In this document: piece by piece, positions 9,036 through 16,695 of the stretch
Numbering within the stretch: position 1 is the stretch's first letter
Layout: the number at the start of each line of letters is the position of its first letter
Source of the DNA: an uncultured Oscillospiraceae bacterium
Lineage (GTDB): Bacteria > Bacillota > Clostridia > Oscillospirales > Acutalibacteraceae
Reading direction: 5' to 3'
NCBI GenBank assembly: GCA_900547095.1
Contig: URFG01000003.1
Coordinates: 62,001 to 126,000 of the forward strand
Length of the DNA stretch: 64,000 nucleotides
Position numbers and translations under genes: made by a program
Notes under the pieces: generated by a model
What the model was told of the DNA's origin: nothing
The model's input: the letters and a program-made list of their open reading frames with translations, nothing else
Databases searched by the model: none

Positions 9036-9697
9036 AAAAACACTATTTTTTTCTTATACTTTTGATTTTAATGCCGATCGTTTTCTTTTCTTCCTGCGCC
9101 GAGCAAAGAGAATACAATATAGGAATTCCCAAAGGATTTTCTTCCGCTCAAAGCGATGAGGATCTATCCGAGCTTGCAGAAATTATCGGTGTGGAGAAAA
9201 AAGAATTAAAGGACTATTTTAAAGAGGACAAAATTGTTTTAATGGCGGTAAACAGCGATAATTCCGTACAGATAAAATTAAGCTGTTTTGAAAACGATTA
9301 TTCAAAAGCTATCGGCTCTTTTGAATTTTTGAAGACTGAGGAAATTAACAACTATGCCGCTGCCGCTGTTAAAAGCAAATATGAAATAGTAAAGAATAAT
9401 GATAATCCTTTTATCTATGTTCAGGAACATATAACGAGCGAAGATAAAGAATATATTTCTTCAAGGTATATCACTGTTAAAAACGATAAATTTTATGTTT
9501 TGTCCTGCTATAATACAGGCGGTACGCAGGATAAAGCGGTAAAAAATGTTTTTAATTCCCTTGAAATAAATTCAAGGACCGCGGCGATACCCGTGTGGCA
9601 GACGATATTAATTTCTCTAGGAATCGCATTGTTTACTGCGGCGGCATTCGGAATAATTATAAGCTTTATTAATGACAGAAAAGCAAAAGAACAATAA
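9032..9697 (+). CDS. putative lipoprotein with C-terminal membrane anchor, unknown function
   Basis: 221 residues and no family I recognise. The N-terminus MKKHYFFLILLILMPIVFFSSC is a lipoprotein signal with the lipobox ending at Cys22. A hydrophilic domain of about 160 residues follows, then a hydrophobic helix (about residues 188-211) and a short basic tail (NDRKAKEQ). This predicts a protein tethered at both ends with its domain outside the cell. It overlaps folD by four bases and is followed by a spore-germination-type gene, so a role in the envelope or in spore formation is possible, but that rests only on position. Confidence 0.8.
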   Translation: MKKHYFFLILLILMPIVFFSSCAEQREYNIGIPKGFSSAQSDEDLSELAEIIGVEKKELKDYFKEDKIVLMAVNSDNSVQIKLSCFENDYSKAIGSFEFLKTEEINNYAAAAVKSKYEIVKNNDNPFIYVQEHITSEDKEYISSRYITVKNDKFYVLSCYNTGGTQDKAVKNVFNSLEINSRTAAIPVWQTILISLGIALFTAAAFGIIISFINDRKAKEQ

Positions 9698-9753
9698 ATT
9701 TGAAAAAACAGTGCCTTTTTCGGGAAATATAAAACCGAGGGAGGCGCTTTTTT

Positions 9754-11163
9754 TTGACGGAACTTTATAAAAACTATATAAAAAAGATCGACGGCGTTTT
9801 AAAGCCGGATCTAAGCTTTGATGTTATTAAGCGGAATATCGAAGTGGGCGGCAGCAGTGCGACTCTTTATTTTGTAGACGGATTTATTAAAGACGAGGTT
9901 TTTGAAAAGATACTTGAATATCTTTTTACGCTCGATACAGAAAAAATGAACTCTGTGAAAACTATGGAGGAGTTTGAAAAATTCGGTCTTCCGTATGTCG
10001 AAACGGATGTTTCGTCGGACCCGGAGGAGGCGGCAAGATCTGTGCTTTGCGGGCCTGCGATGCTTGTGATCGATAAAATTTCAGGTCTGCTTGTTATCGA
10101 TACAAGAACATATCCCGTAAGAGGAATAGAGGAGCCTACCAAAGACAGGTCGCTGAGAGGCTCAAGAGATGGATTTGTTGAAACGCTGATAATGAATACC
10201 GCACTCTTGAGAAGACGGATAAGAACAGAAGATTTAAGAATGGAATATATGCAGATAGGCGAAAATTCCAAGGTGGATATCGCTATTTCTTATCTCGATA
10301 GCTCGGTGGATAAAAAGACTCTTGACCTTTTAAGAAAAAGACTTGAAAAAATAAACCTTAAAAGTATCTCTATGACAGGGCAGGCGATAAGCGAAAGTAT
10401 AATTCCGCACAATGTTTTAAATCCTTTTCCTAAATTCAGATTTACCGAAAGGCCTGATTTTGCCTCGGCGGCCGTGCTCGACGGCAAGATCGTGCTTTTA
10501 ATGGATAACTCGCCGTCGGTAATAATCATTCCCGATTCCTTTGCGGATTTTTTCAGAGAGGCGGACGATTACTATTTCCTGCCCGCAATATCCTGCTATA
10601 CAAGACTTTTGAGATTTGCTGTAACTTTATCGACTATAATTATTTCGCCTCTTTATCTGATGCTTATGAACGATCAGTCGCTTATCCCTAAATTTTTAAG
10701 CTTTTTAAAAAATGCGAAATCGGGATCCTTGCCGCTGCTTGTTCAGTTCCTTATTCTTGAGCTTATAGTTGACGGCTTGCGGCTTGCTTCGATAAACACC
10801 CCCGATTCTCTTTCAAATTCTTTGGGAATTATCGGAGGACTTATTCTTTCGGAATTTGCGGTCAGCGCAGGCTGGTTTGTGGGAGAAACCATTTTACTCA
10901 CGGCTTTTGTAACTATAGCCGCTTACTCACAGCCGAGTTTTGAAATGGGATACGCTATGAAATTTCAAAGAATTTCGCTTTTAATATTAACACAGCTGTT
11001 TTCCTATTTCGGACTTATTTTCGGAATAATATTCTGGATAATAGTTTTATGCTGTAATAAAACCCTGTCGGGCAAAGGCTATTTTTACCCCGTGATACCA
11101 TTTAATTTAAAGGCATTTTTAGGAATTTTTTCACGAAAAAAACTTGATCCGAAAAAATATTAA
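9754..11163 (+). CDS. spore germination protein, GerA family, SpoVAF-like
   Basis: 469 residues of the GerA/SpoVAF (GRKA) family. The N-terminal soluble domain contains YFVDGFIKDEV, close to the SpoVAF pattern. DTRTYPVRGIEEP and a segment starting RGSRDGFVETL are conserved landmarks of the family. Five or so hydrophobic helices follow from about residue 285. The start is TTG at 9754 with a strong GAGGGAGG Shine-Dalgarno. No gerB or gerC partner gene is adjacent, so this is an orphan A-type subunit, as SpoVAF is. It would act in the inner membrane of the spore during nutrient germination. The spoVA genes are not in this window. Confidence 0.88.
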   Translation: MTELYKNYIKKIDGVLKPDLSFDVIKRNIEVGGSSATLYFVDGFIKDEVFEKILEYLFTLDTEKMNSVKTMEEFEKFGLPYVETDVSSDPEEAARSVLCGPAMLVIDKISGLLVIDTRTYPVRGIEEPTKDRSLRGSRDGFVETLIMNTALLRRRIRTEDLRMEYMQIGENSKVDIAISYLDSSVDKKTLDLLRKRLEKINLKSISMTGQAISESIIPHNVLNPFPKFRFTERPDFASAAVLDGKIVLLMDNSPSVIIIPDSFADFFREADDYYFLPAISCYTRLLRFAVTLSTIIISPLYLMLMNDQSLIPKFLSFLKNAKSGSLPLLVQFLILELIVDGLRLASINTPDSLSNSLGIIGGLILSEFAVSAGWFVGETILLTAFVTIAAYSQPSFEMGYAMKFQRISLLILTQLFSYFGLIFGIIFWIIVLCCNKTLSGKGYFYPVIPFNLKAFLGIFSRKKLDPKKY

Positions 11164-11171
11164 AAAATAAC

Positions 11172-11200
11172 TTGCAATTTTTTAAAACCTATGGTATTAT
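11172..11200 (+). promoter_or_regulatory. sigma-A promoter of rpsT
   Basis: -35 TTGCAA (11172-11177), a 17-nt spacer and -10 TATTAT (11195-11200) with TGG immediately before it. The leader to the rpsT ATG is about 47 nt. Confidence 0.75.
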
Positions 11201-11253
11201 TAATATTACTGTGATAAATGTGGTTTAATGCCGCGTGGTTGGGAGGTGCTTCA

Positions 11254-11514
11254 ATGCCTAATATCAAATCAGCGAAAAAGCGTGTTGTTATAAGCAAGGC
11301 GAATTATGAGCGCAATAAAGCTTACCGTTCTGCTTTGAAAACAGCCGTTAAAAAGGCCGACGCCGCTATTGAATCTAATTCTGCCGACGCTGCCGCAACT
11401 GTTAAAGCAGCTGTTGTAAAGCTTGATCAGGCTGCCGTTAAAGGTCTTATTCATAAGAACAATGCCGCAAGAAAGAAATCGGCTCTTATGACAAAGCTTA
11501 ATTCCAAAGCATAA
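11254..11514 (+). CDS. rpsT: 30S ribosomal protein S20
   Basis: 86-residue primary 16S rRNA-binding protein of the small subunit. It starts MPNIKSAKKRV, the family N-terminus, and is rich in Lys and Ala with the helical bundle ending HKNNAARKKSALMTKLN. I chose ATG 11254 because GGGAGG lies eight bases upstream; the in-frame ATG at 11218 would add twelve residues not found in S20. It has its own promoter and terminator, so it is a single-gene unit. S20 is feedback-regulated in some bacteria, but I see no clear control structure in the short leader. Confidence 0.97.
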   Translation: MPNIKSAKKRVVISKANYERNKAYRSALKTAVKKADAAIESNSADAAATVKAAVVKLDQAAVKGLIHKNNAARKKSALMTKLNSKA

Positions 11515-11540
11515 TATTATTTTTTGCAAAGAATAATATT

Positions 11541-11575
11541 GCGTTGCTCCTGTTTTGGAGCAACGCAGTTTTTCT
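11541..11575 (+). terminator. intrinsic terminator of rpsT
   Basis: Perfect 10-bp stem GCGTTGCTCC/GGAGCAACGC (11541-11550 and 11557-11566), loop TGTTTT, followed by AGTTTTTC. Confidence 0.9.
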
Positions 11576-11650
11576 GGATTTTTTTATGTTATAAAATTAA
11601 ACATATTATATGGTCTTTAAATCAGTTATATTAAATGTGAGGTGTATGTT

Positions 11651-11839
11651 ATGCAGGAGAAACTTATTTTAAGACAGAAAAATTTAAAAGGCGAGGACGG
11701 ATTTAAAACCTTTTCTATCCGAATTAAAAATGACACGGTAGCTTCGCTTGACGATCTTTCAAAGCAGACAAAGCGTTCGAGAAACGAGCTTATAAATGTT
11801 CTGCTTGATTTTGCTCTGCGCAACTGCATAGTTAAATAA
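11651..11839 (+). CDS. small ribbon-helix-helix (CopG/Arc-type) DNA-binding protein
   Basis: 62 residues. A short beta-strand, FKTFSIRI, is followed by two helices, VASLDDLSKQT and SRNELINVLLDFAL. This is the MetJ/Arc layout, in which the strand pairs in a dimer and contacts DNA. The ATG at 11651 has GAGGTG just upstream; a GTG at 11642 lies inside that Shine-Dalgarno. It stands alone between rpsT and a convergent lipoprotein gene, with a terminator after it. No toxin gene is adjacent, so it is not an obvious antitoxin; a small stand-alone regulator is more likely. Its target is unknown. Confidence 0.8.
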   Translation: MQEKLILRQKNLKGEDGFKTFSIRIKNDTVASLDDLSKQTKRSRNELINVLLDFALRNCIVK

Positions 11840-11860
11840 AACTTGATTTTAATATCGGCA

Positions 11861-11891
11861 AAACCCGTGCTTATTCAGCGCGGGTTTTTAT
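11861..11891. terminator. bidirectional terminator between convergent genes
   Basis: Stem AAACCCGTGC (11861-11870) / GCGCGGGTTT (11878-11887), 10 bp with one G-T pair, A-rich before and T-rich after. It serves the small regulator on the plus strand and the lipoprotein gene on the minus strand. Confidence 0.85.
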
Positions 11892-12226
11892 TAAGGCTTG
11901 CATATTTTGCAGGGTGAATATCCTTTTTTGATAAGATCTTCGCGGCTTGAAGATGTGATGATATTACCGGATTTTTTGGATTTTGAATATCTGCAGGTTT
12001 CAAGGTGAAACTTCTTTGTAGAGATATTTGCGTAATATCCGCCGCTTGATTCGGGTTCTAAAGAGGCAGTTTTGTAGCCGTTGACCGTGCCGGTGGAATC
12101 TTTTAAAACTTCCACTTCTTCAGCAGGGTTGCTGCATAAGTCGCCGCTGCCGTTAAAATCTTTGCAGCTGCAAAGAAATATCGATAAAACTGCCGCAAGT
12201 ATCAATGAAATTTTTCGGATATTCAT
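11891..12226 (-). CDS. lipoprotein with C-terminal Ada-like Cys-cluster domain
   Basis: 111 residues from the ATG at 12226; an upstream in-frame start at 12247 overlaps the -10 box. The signal peptide ends in a lipobox LCSC with the lipidated Cys at 21. After a low-complexity stretch there is a domain of about 45 residues, YYANISTKKFHLETCRY...GYSPCKICKP. It resembles the Ada metal-binding-like module often appended to secreted nucleases and ComEC-type or surface proteins. Three Cys and one His could bind zinc. Here it is the whole mature protein, with no nuclease domain. Function is unknown. Confidence 0.8.
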   Translation of the reverse strand: MNIRKISLILAAVLSIFLCSCKDFNGSGDLCSNPAEEVEVLKDSTGTVNGYKTASLEPESSGGYYANISTKKFHLETCRYSKSKKSGNIITSSSREDLIKKGYSPCKICKP

Positions 12227-12246
12227 AAATTCATCACCGAAAATCA

Positions 12247-12275
12247 ATTATAATCTTTTTTAATAACAAAATCAA
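12247..12275 (-). promoter_or_regulatory. sigma-A promoter of the Ada-like lipoprotein gene
   Basis: On the minus strand: -35 TTGATT (12275-12270), a 17-nt spacer and -10 TATAAT (12252-12247). The -10 lies in the palindrome ATTATAAT, so a -10 for the divergent uvrC could share it, but no plus-strand -35 is visible. Confidence 0.65.
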
Positions 12276-12292
12276 TCGAAAGGAGAATTTTT

Positions 12293-14125
12293 TTGAATAT
12301 TTATGCCGACGCGGATAAGCTTAAGGAATTAAAAGCCAAAGCAAACAGGCTGCCGAAAAGCCCCGGAGTATATATAATGAAAAACTCCGGCGGTAAAATT
12401 ATATATATCGGAAAAGCTAAAGCTTTGAAAAACAGGGTAACGCAATATTTCGGCTCGGGAAATCAGCATACAGAAAAGGTTAAAAGAATGGTCGGCTCGG
12501 TCGACGATTTTGAATATATAATCTGCGACAGTGAATTTGAAGCGCTTGTTCTTGAAAATTCGCTTATCAAGCAAAATCTGCCTAAATATAATATTCTTCT
12601 TAAAGATGATAAGGGTTACCATTATATAAAAATAACCAAAGAGAAATGGCGCAGGATAGAAACTGCCAATCAGATATCGGACGACGGCACTTATATAGGG
12701 CCTTATTATTCTTCTTATATCGTTAAAGATACTCTTGATGAAGTAAGAAAGATATTCAGGCTACCCGATTGCAACAGGTCTTTTGATAAATACTCAAAAC
12801 CGTGCCTTAATTATCATATTGACAGGTGCTTTGCCCCCTGCAAAGGAAATATCAGCCTTGAGGAATATAATTCCGCCGTGAATTCGGCGATAGAGTTTAT
12901 TAAACACGGCAATACTAAAAAGTTTTCCGAAGAAATGAAAGTTAAAATGCTGGAAGCCTCCGAAAGGCTTGACTTTGAAACAGCGGCAAAATTAAGAGAT
13001 AGAATAAACGCCGTGAAAAAGCTTTCCGAGCGGCAAAAGGTGGTTATGTGCTCTTATAAATCGCAGGATGTTTTTTCAGGCGTTATATTAGGAGAAAAAG
13101 CCTGCGTGAGCGTGTTTATTTTCAGAAACAGACGGCTTACCGATAAACAGCATTTTATTATCGAGGGCATTACCGATATAAAAGAGCTTTACGCAGAATT
13201 TCTCTTAAGCTTTTATTCCGATAAAGAGGATATTCCGCCGAGAATTCTTTTAGACAGCGAGCCTGACGATCTTGAAATTCTTAAAAAATTTTTAAGTGAA
13301 AAGGCAGATCACGCGGTTTCGATAATATCACCGAAAGCAGGCGAGCAAAAGGCGCTGTGCGATATGTGCAGAAAAAATGCCTCGGATAATTTAGCTTTAA
13401 ATCTTGAAAAAAGCGGTAAATATATGACAGGGCTCGGCGAGCTTGCCCACCTTTTAAATCTTGAAAAACTGCCTAAATATATAGAGGCTTACGATATTTC
13501 AAATACTGCCGGTGAAGAAAATGTCGCAGGAATGGTGGTTTTTAAAGACGGTAAACCTTTTAAAGAAGCCTATAAAAAATTCAGGATAAAAAGCTTTTTG
13601 GGGCAAGACGATTACAGATCGCTCGCCGAGGTGCTTGACAGGCGCTTTTGCGAATATGAAACCTCTTCAGACGAGGGATTTAAAACCCTGCCCGATCTTA
13701 TTTTGCTTGACGGCGGCAAGGGGCAGGTTTCGGCTGTATTGCCCGTGCTTAAAAAGCATAATATTTCTGTTCCTATTTTCGGAATGGTTAAAGACTCAAA
13801 GCACCGCACAAGGGCAATTTCAGCTTCGGGCGGAGATCTCACGCTTAAATCAAACAGGCAGGCTTATACTTTTATCACGACTGTTCAAGACGAGGTGCAT
13901 AGGTTTGCAATAGGTTATCACCGCAAAAAAAGAACGCAGAAAATGCTTGATTCTGAGCTTACGAAAATTCCCGGTATCGGTGAAAAGAAAGCGGCATTGC
14001 TTCTTAAAAGCTTTAAAACCGTTTCCGCTGTAAGGCAGGCGGATATTTCCGAACTTGAAAAAATAAAGGGAATTAATAAGGATAATTCAGAAAATATTTA
14101 TAATTTTTATCATTCAGATAAATAA
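12293..14125 (+). CDS. uvrC: excinuclease ABC subunit C
   Basis: Nucleotide excision repair nuclease that makes both incisions beside the lesion with UvrA and UvrB. 610 residues, full length. The N-terminal GIY-YIG domain (PGVYIMK...IIYIGKAK, residues 24-46) gives the 3' cut. A CxxxxxxC region with Cys residues near 163-181 follows, then a UVR motif near 215-235 (ASERLDFETAAKLRDRI). The RNase H-like 5' nuclease has the catalytic Asp in YDISNTAGEENV and LLDGGKGQ. A C-terminal helix-hairpin-helix (IPGIGEKKAALLLKSF) completes it. TTG start with AGGAG seven bases upstream. Confidence 0.97.
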   Translation: MNIYADADKLKELKAKANRLPKSPGVYIMKNSGGKIIYIGKAKALKNRVTQYFGSGNQHTEKVKRMVGSVDDFEYIICDSEFEALVLENSLIKQNLPKYNILLKDDKGYHYIKITKEKWRRIETANQISDDGTYIGPYYSSYIVKDTLDEVRKIFRLPDCNRSFDKYSKPCLNYHIDRCFAPCKGNISLEEYNSAVNSAIEFIKHGNTKKFSEEMKVKMLEASERLDFETAAKLRDRINAVKKLSERQKVVMCSYKSQDVFSGVILGEKACVSVFIFRNRRLTDKQHFIIEGITDIKELYAEFLLSFYSDKEDIPPRILLDSEPDDLEILKKFLSEKADHAVSIISPKAGEQKALCDMCRKNASDNLALNLEKSGKYMTGLGELAHLLNLEKLPKYIEAYDISNTAGEENVAGMVVFKDGKPFKEAYKKFRIKSFLGQDDYRSLAEVLDRRFCEYETSSDEGFKTLPDLILLDGGKGQVSAVLPVLKKHNISVPIFGMVKDSKHRTRAISASGGDLTLKSNRQAYTFITTVQDEVHRFAIGYHRKKRTQKMLDSELTKIPGIGEKKAALLLKSFKTVSAVRQADISELEKIKGINKDNSENIYNFYHSDK

Positions 14126-14128
14126 CTG

Positions 14129-14157
14129 TTGAAAAAAGAAGAAATAATTGGTAAAAT
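14129..14157 (+). promoter_or_regulatory. sigma-A promoter of ppiB-rmlA
   Basis: -35 TTGAAA (14129-14134), a 17-nt spacer and -10 TAAAAT (14152-14157) preceded by TGG. It begins a few bases after the uvrC stop. Confidence 0.7.
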
Positions 14158-14187
14158 AAAATAAATATTAATAAGGAGAAGTGATCT

Positions 14188-14784
14188 ATGGCTTCTGTTC
14201 AGCTTTCAAAGCCGTCTAAAGGCGAATCGGTTGCAGTAATGCACACAAATATGGGAGATATATCAATTAGATTTTTTCCCGAGTATGCTCCTAAAGCGGT
14301 TGAGAATTTTATCACTCATTCGAAAAACGGTTATTATGACGGTCTGATCTTTCATAGGGTAATAAATGATTTTATGATTCAGGGCGGCGATCCCACAGGC
14401 ACGGGTATGGGCGGAGAGTCTATCTATAAAAGAAGCTTTGAAGATGAATTTTCTAAAGAGCTTCACAATATCAGAGGCGCTCTTTGTATGGCTAATGCCG
14501 GTCCTGATACTAACGGAAGCCAATTCTTCATCGTGCAGGCAAAATCAGTTCCCGAAAATATGATCTCGCAGATGAAAGATATGCCCGAGTCTTTCCCCGA
14601 AGATATAGTTGATTATTATGAGTCGGCAGGAGGAACGCCCTGGCTTGATTTCAGGCACACGGTTTTCGGTCAGGTGTTTGACGGAATGGATGTTGTAGAT
14701 AATATCGCAAGCGTCGAAGTAGGGAATGCCGATAAGCCGATAAATGATGTAATAATAAATTCGATAGAAATTAAAACTATTTAA
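14188..14784 (+). CDS. cyclophilin-type peptidyl-prolyl cis-trans isomerase
   Basis: 198 residues, cytoplasmic (no signal peptide). Core motifs are [19 protein letters not shown] with the catalytic Arg, then [15 protein letters not shown] and the Trp/His region [11 protein letters not shown]. Between the last two is an acidic insertion of about 30 residues (around 116-148) beyond the minimal bacterial PpiB; it is common in Clostridia versions. It assists proline isomerisation during folding. It has its own promoter and rmlA follows after 12 bases, probably co-transcribed. The connection between the two is not obvious. Confidence 0.94.
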   Translation: MASVQLSKPSKGESVAVMHTNMGDISIRFFPEYAPKAVENFITHSKNGYYDGLIFHRVINDFMIQGGDPTGTGMGGESIYKRSFEDEFSKELHNIRGALCMANAGPDTNGSQFFIVQAKSVPENMISQMKDMPESFPEDIVDYYESAGGTPWLDFRHTVFGQVFDGMDVVDNIASVEVGNADKPINDVIINSIEIKTI

Positions 14785-14796
14785 GGAGATATAATT

Positions 14797-15675
14797 ATGA
14801 AGGGTATTATTCTTGCAGGCGGCAGCGGAACAAGACTTTATCCGCTTACTATGGTAACTTCAAAACAGCTTTTGCCGGTTTATGATAAGCCGATGATATA
14901 TTATCCGCTTTCTACTCTTATGCTTGCGGGTATCAGGGATATTCTTATAATTTCCACACCCACCGATCTTCCGAATTTTGAGCGCCTTTTAGGTGACGGC
15001 TCAGATTACGGAATAAATCTTTCCTATGCCGTTCAGCCTTCGCCCGACGGTCTTGCGCAGGCATTCATTATCGGCGAGGAATTTATCAACGGCGATAGCT
15101 GTGCTATGGTGCTCGGCGATAATATTTTCTATGGAAGCGGTCTTAAAGCCCACTTAAAGAGTGCCGCTGAAAAGACAAACGGCGCCACGGTTTTCGGCTA
15201 TTATGTTGACGATCCGGAGAGATTCGGAATTGTTGAGTTCGATGAAAACGGTAAGGCAATATCTATCGAAGAAAAGCCTGAACATCCTAAATCAAATTAC
15301 TGTGTAACAGGACTTTATTTCTATGATAACAGAGTCGTAGAGCTTGCTAAAAAGGTTAAGCCGTCAGCAAGAGGCGAGCTTGAAATAACCGATCTTAACA
15401 GAATGTATCTTGAAGAGGGCTCGCTCAGCGTTGTAACGCTCGGCAGAGGCTACGCCTGGCTTGATACAGGAACAATGGACGCTTTGAGCGAGGCGGGAGA
15501 ATTCGTTAAGGTTATTGAAAACAGACAGGGGATTAAAATTTCCGCAGTTGAAGAGATCGCTTATAAAAACGGCTGGATAACTAAAGACGAGCTTCTTTCT
15601 TCCGCTGATAAATACGGCAAATCTCCTTACGGCCAGCACTTAAGAAAAGTTGCCGAGGGAAAGATTCTTTACTGA
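14797..15675 (+). CDS. rmlA: glucose-1-phosphate thymidylyltransferase
   Basis: Makes dTDP-glucose from glucose-1-phosphate and dTTP, the first step towards dTDP-L-rhamnose. 292 residues, the size of the short RmlA form. The nucleotidyltransferase signature [11 protein letters not shown] is at residues 8-18, followed by [26 protein letters not shown] carries the metal-binding Asp, and [20 protein letters not shown] is the sugar site. No rmlB, C or D is in the window. The next gene is a GT2 glycosyltransferase, which fits rhamnose use in cell-wall polysaccharide. Confidence 0.96.
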   Translation: MKGIILAGGSGTRLYPLTMVTSKQLLPVYDKPMIYYPLSTLMLAGIRDILIISTPTDLPNFERLLGDGSDYGINLSYAVQPSPDGLAQAFIIGEEFINGDSCAMVLGDNIFYGSGLKAHLKSAAEKTNGATVFGYYVDDPERFGIVEFDENGKAISIEEKPEHPKSNYCVTGLYFYDNRVVELAKKVKPSARGELEITDLNRMYLEEGSLSVVTLGRGYAWLDTGTMDALSEAGEFVKVIENRQGIKISAVEEIAYKNGWITKDELLSSADKYGKSPYGQHLRKVAEGKILY

Positions 15676-15676
15676 T

Positions 15677-16600
15677 ATGATATCTGTTTTACTTGCAACA
15701 TTTAACGGTGAAAAATTTTTAAAAGAGCAGATAGATTCTATCATTGAGCAAACATATAAAGATTTTAAAATCATTATCCGCGATGACGGATCGACCGACT
15801 CAACTAATGAAATAATAGAGTCTTACGCAGATAAATATCCTGAAAAAATATCTGTGATAAAAGGCGAACCTACGGGCAGCTCGCTCGGAAATTTCTTCGA
15901 GCTTTTATCTGCCTGCCCGGAAGGGTATGCTATGCTTTGCGATCAGGATGATTTCTGGTGCCGTGATAAAATAGAAAAAACCTTTAATGCTATGCGTAAA
16001 AAAGAGGAAGAAGCAGGGGAAAACACCCCCATATTAGTCCACACCGACGCTTTTGTTGCGGACAGCGAATTAAATATTATTTCCGAGTCATTCATAAAAT
16101 TTGAGGCGCTCTCGCCCGATTTTAATAAGCTTAATAATCTGCTTGTTCAGAACAATGTAACAGGCTGCACGGTTATGATAAACAATGCTCTTTTAAAACT
16201 TGTAAGGAAAAGGCCGGAAAACTGCGTGATGCACGATTGGTGGATAGCGCTTGTAGCTTGTCTTTTCGGAGAAACCGTGTTTGTAAATGAGCCATTGATG
16301 TATTACCGCCAGCACGGAAACAATCAGGTAGGAGCGAAGCAGGCAACGGGTCTAAATTTCATTGTTACTAAATTCAAAAACAGAAAAAATGTGAAAAAGA
16401 ATTATCTTGACGCTTATTCGCAGGCAAATTCTCTTTTAAAGGAATTTTCAACAGACCTAAAAAAAGAGGATAGAAAAATCATTTCCGTTTATGCGGCAAT
16501 GCCGTGCCTTTCAAAAGCTGAAAAAATAAAAGCGATCAATAAATATTCTTTTAAAAAGAACACGGTGCTCAGAAATATCGGGCAATATTTTTCCGTTTAG
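15677..16600 (+). CDS. GT2 family glycosyltransferase, rhamnosyltransferase-like
   Basis: 307 residues from ATG 15677, which matches the GT2 N-terminus MISVLLATFNGEKFL. A TTG at 15650 inside rmlA would add nine unrelated residues. The GT-A motifs are RDDGSTDST and the DxD-like LCDQDDFWCRDKI; the latter is characteristic of the rhamnosyltransferase-type GT2 group. MHDWW and YRQHGNNQVGA follow as in the family. There is no membrane segment, so it is cytoplasmic or membrane-associated. Because rmlA overlaps its upstream region, the acceptor is probably a cell-wall glycan, but the sugar specificity is inferred. Confidence 0.88.
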   Translation: MISVLLATFNGEKFLKEQIDSIIEQTYKDFKIIIRDDGSTDSTNEIIESYADKYPEKISVIKGEPTGSSLGNFFELLSACPEGYAMLCDQDDFWCRDKIEKTFNAMRKKEEEAGENTPILVHTDAFVADSELNIISESFIKFEALSPDFNKLNNLLVQNNVTGCTVMINNALLKLVRKRPENCVMHDWWIALVACLFGETVFVNEPLMYYRQHGNNQVGAKQATGLNFIVTKFKNRKNVKKNYLDAYSQANSLLKEFSTDLKKEDRKIISVYAAMPCLSKAEKIKAINKYSFKKNTVLRNIGQYFSV

Positions 16601-16603
16601 ATC

Positions 16604-16645
16604 ATTCGGTGTACAAAATTTTGTACACCGAATATTTTATTATTT
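16604..16645 (+). terminator. perfect 30-nt palindrome, probable terminator of ppiB-rmlA-GT2
   Basis: Positions 16604-16633 form a perfect palindrome with half-site ATTCGGTGTACAAAA, followed by ATTTTATTATTTT. It starts three bases after the glycosyltransferase stop. In RNA it gives a stem of about 13 bp with a tight AT loop. As DNA it could also be an operator for addB, which begins about 60 bases downstream with an extended -10 TGTTAAAAT near 16663-16671. Terminator is the simpler reading. Confidence 0.7.
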
Positions 16646-16695
16646 TAATCGGAACCAAAATGTGTTAAAATATATTTTAAAAGGGGGACTTTAAA

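Noticed and set aside
11642..11839. Toxin-antitoxin module based on the ribbon-helix-helix gene
   Set aside because: No second small gene is adjacent in the same direction; a terminator follows immediately.
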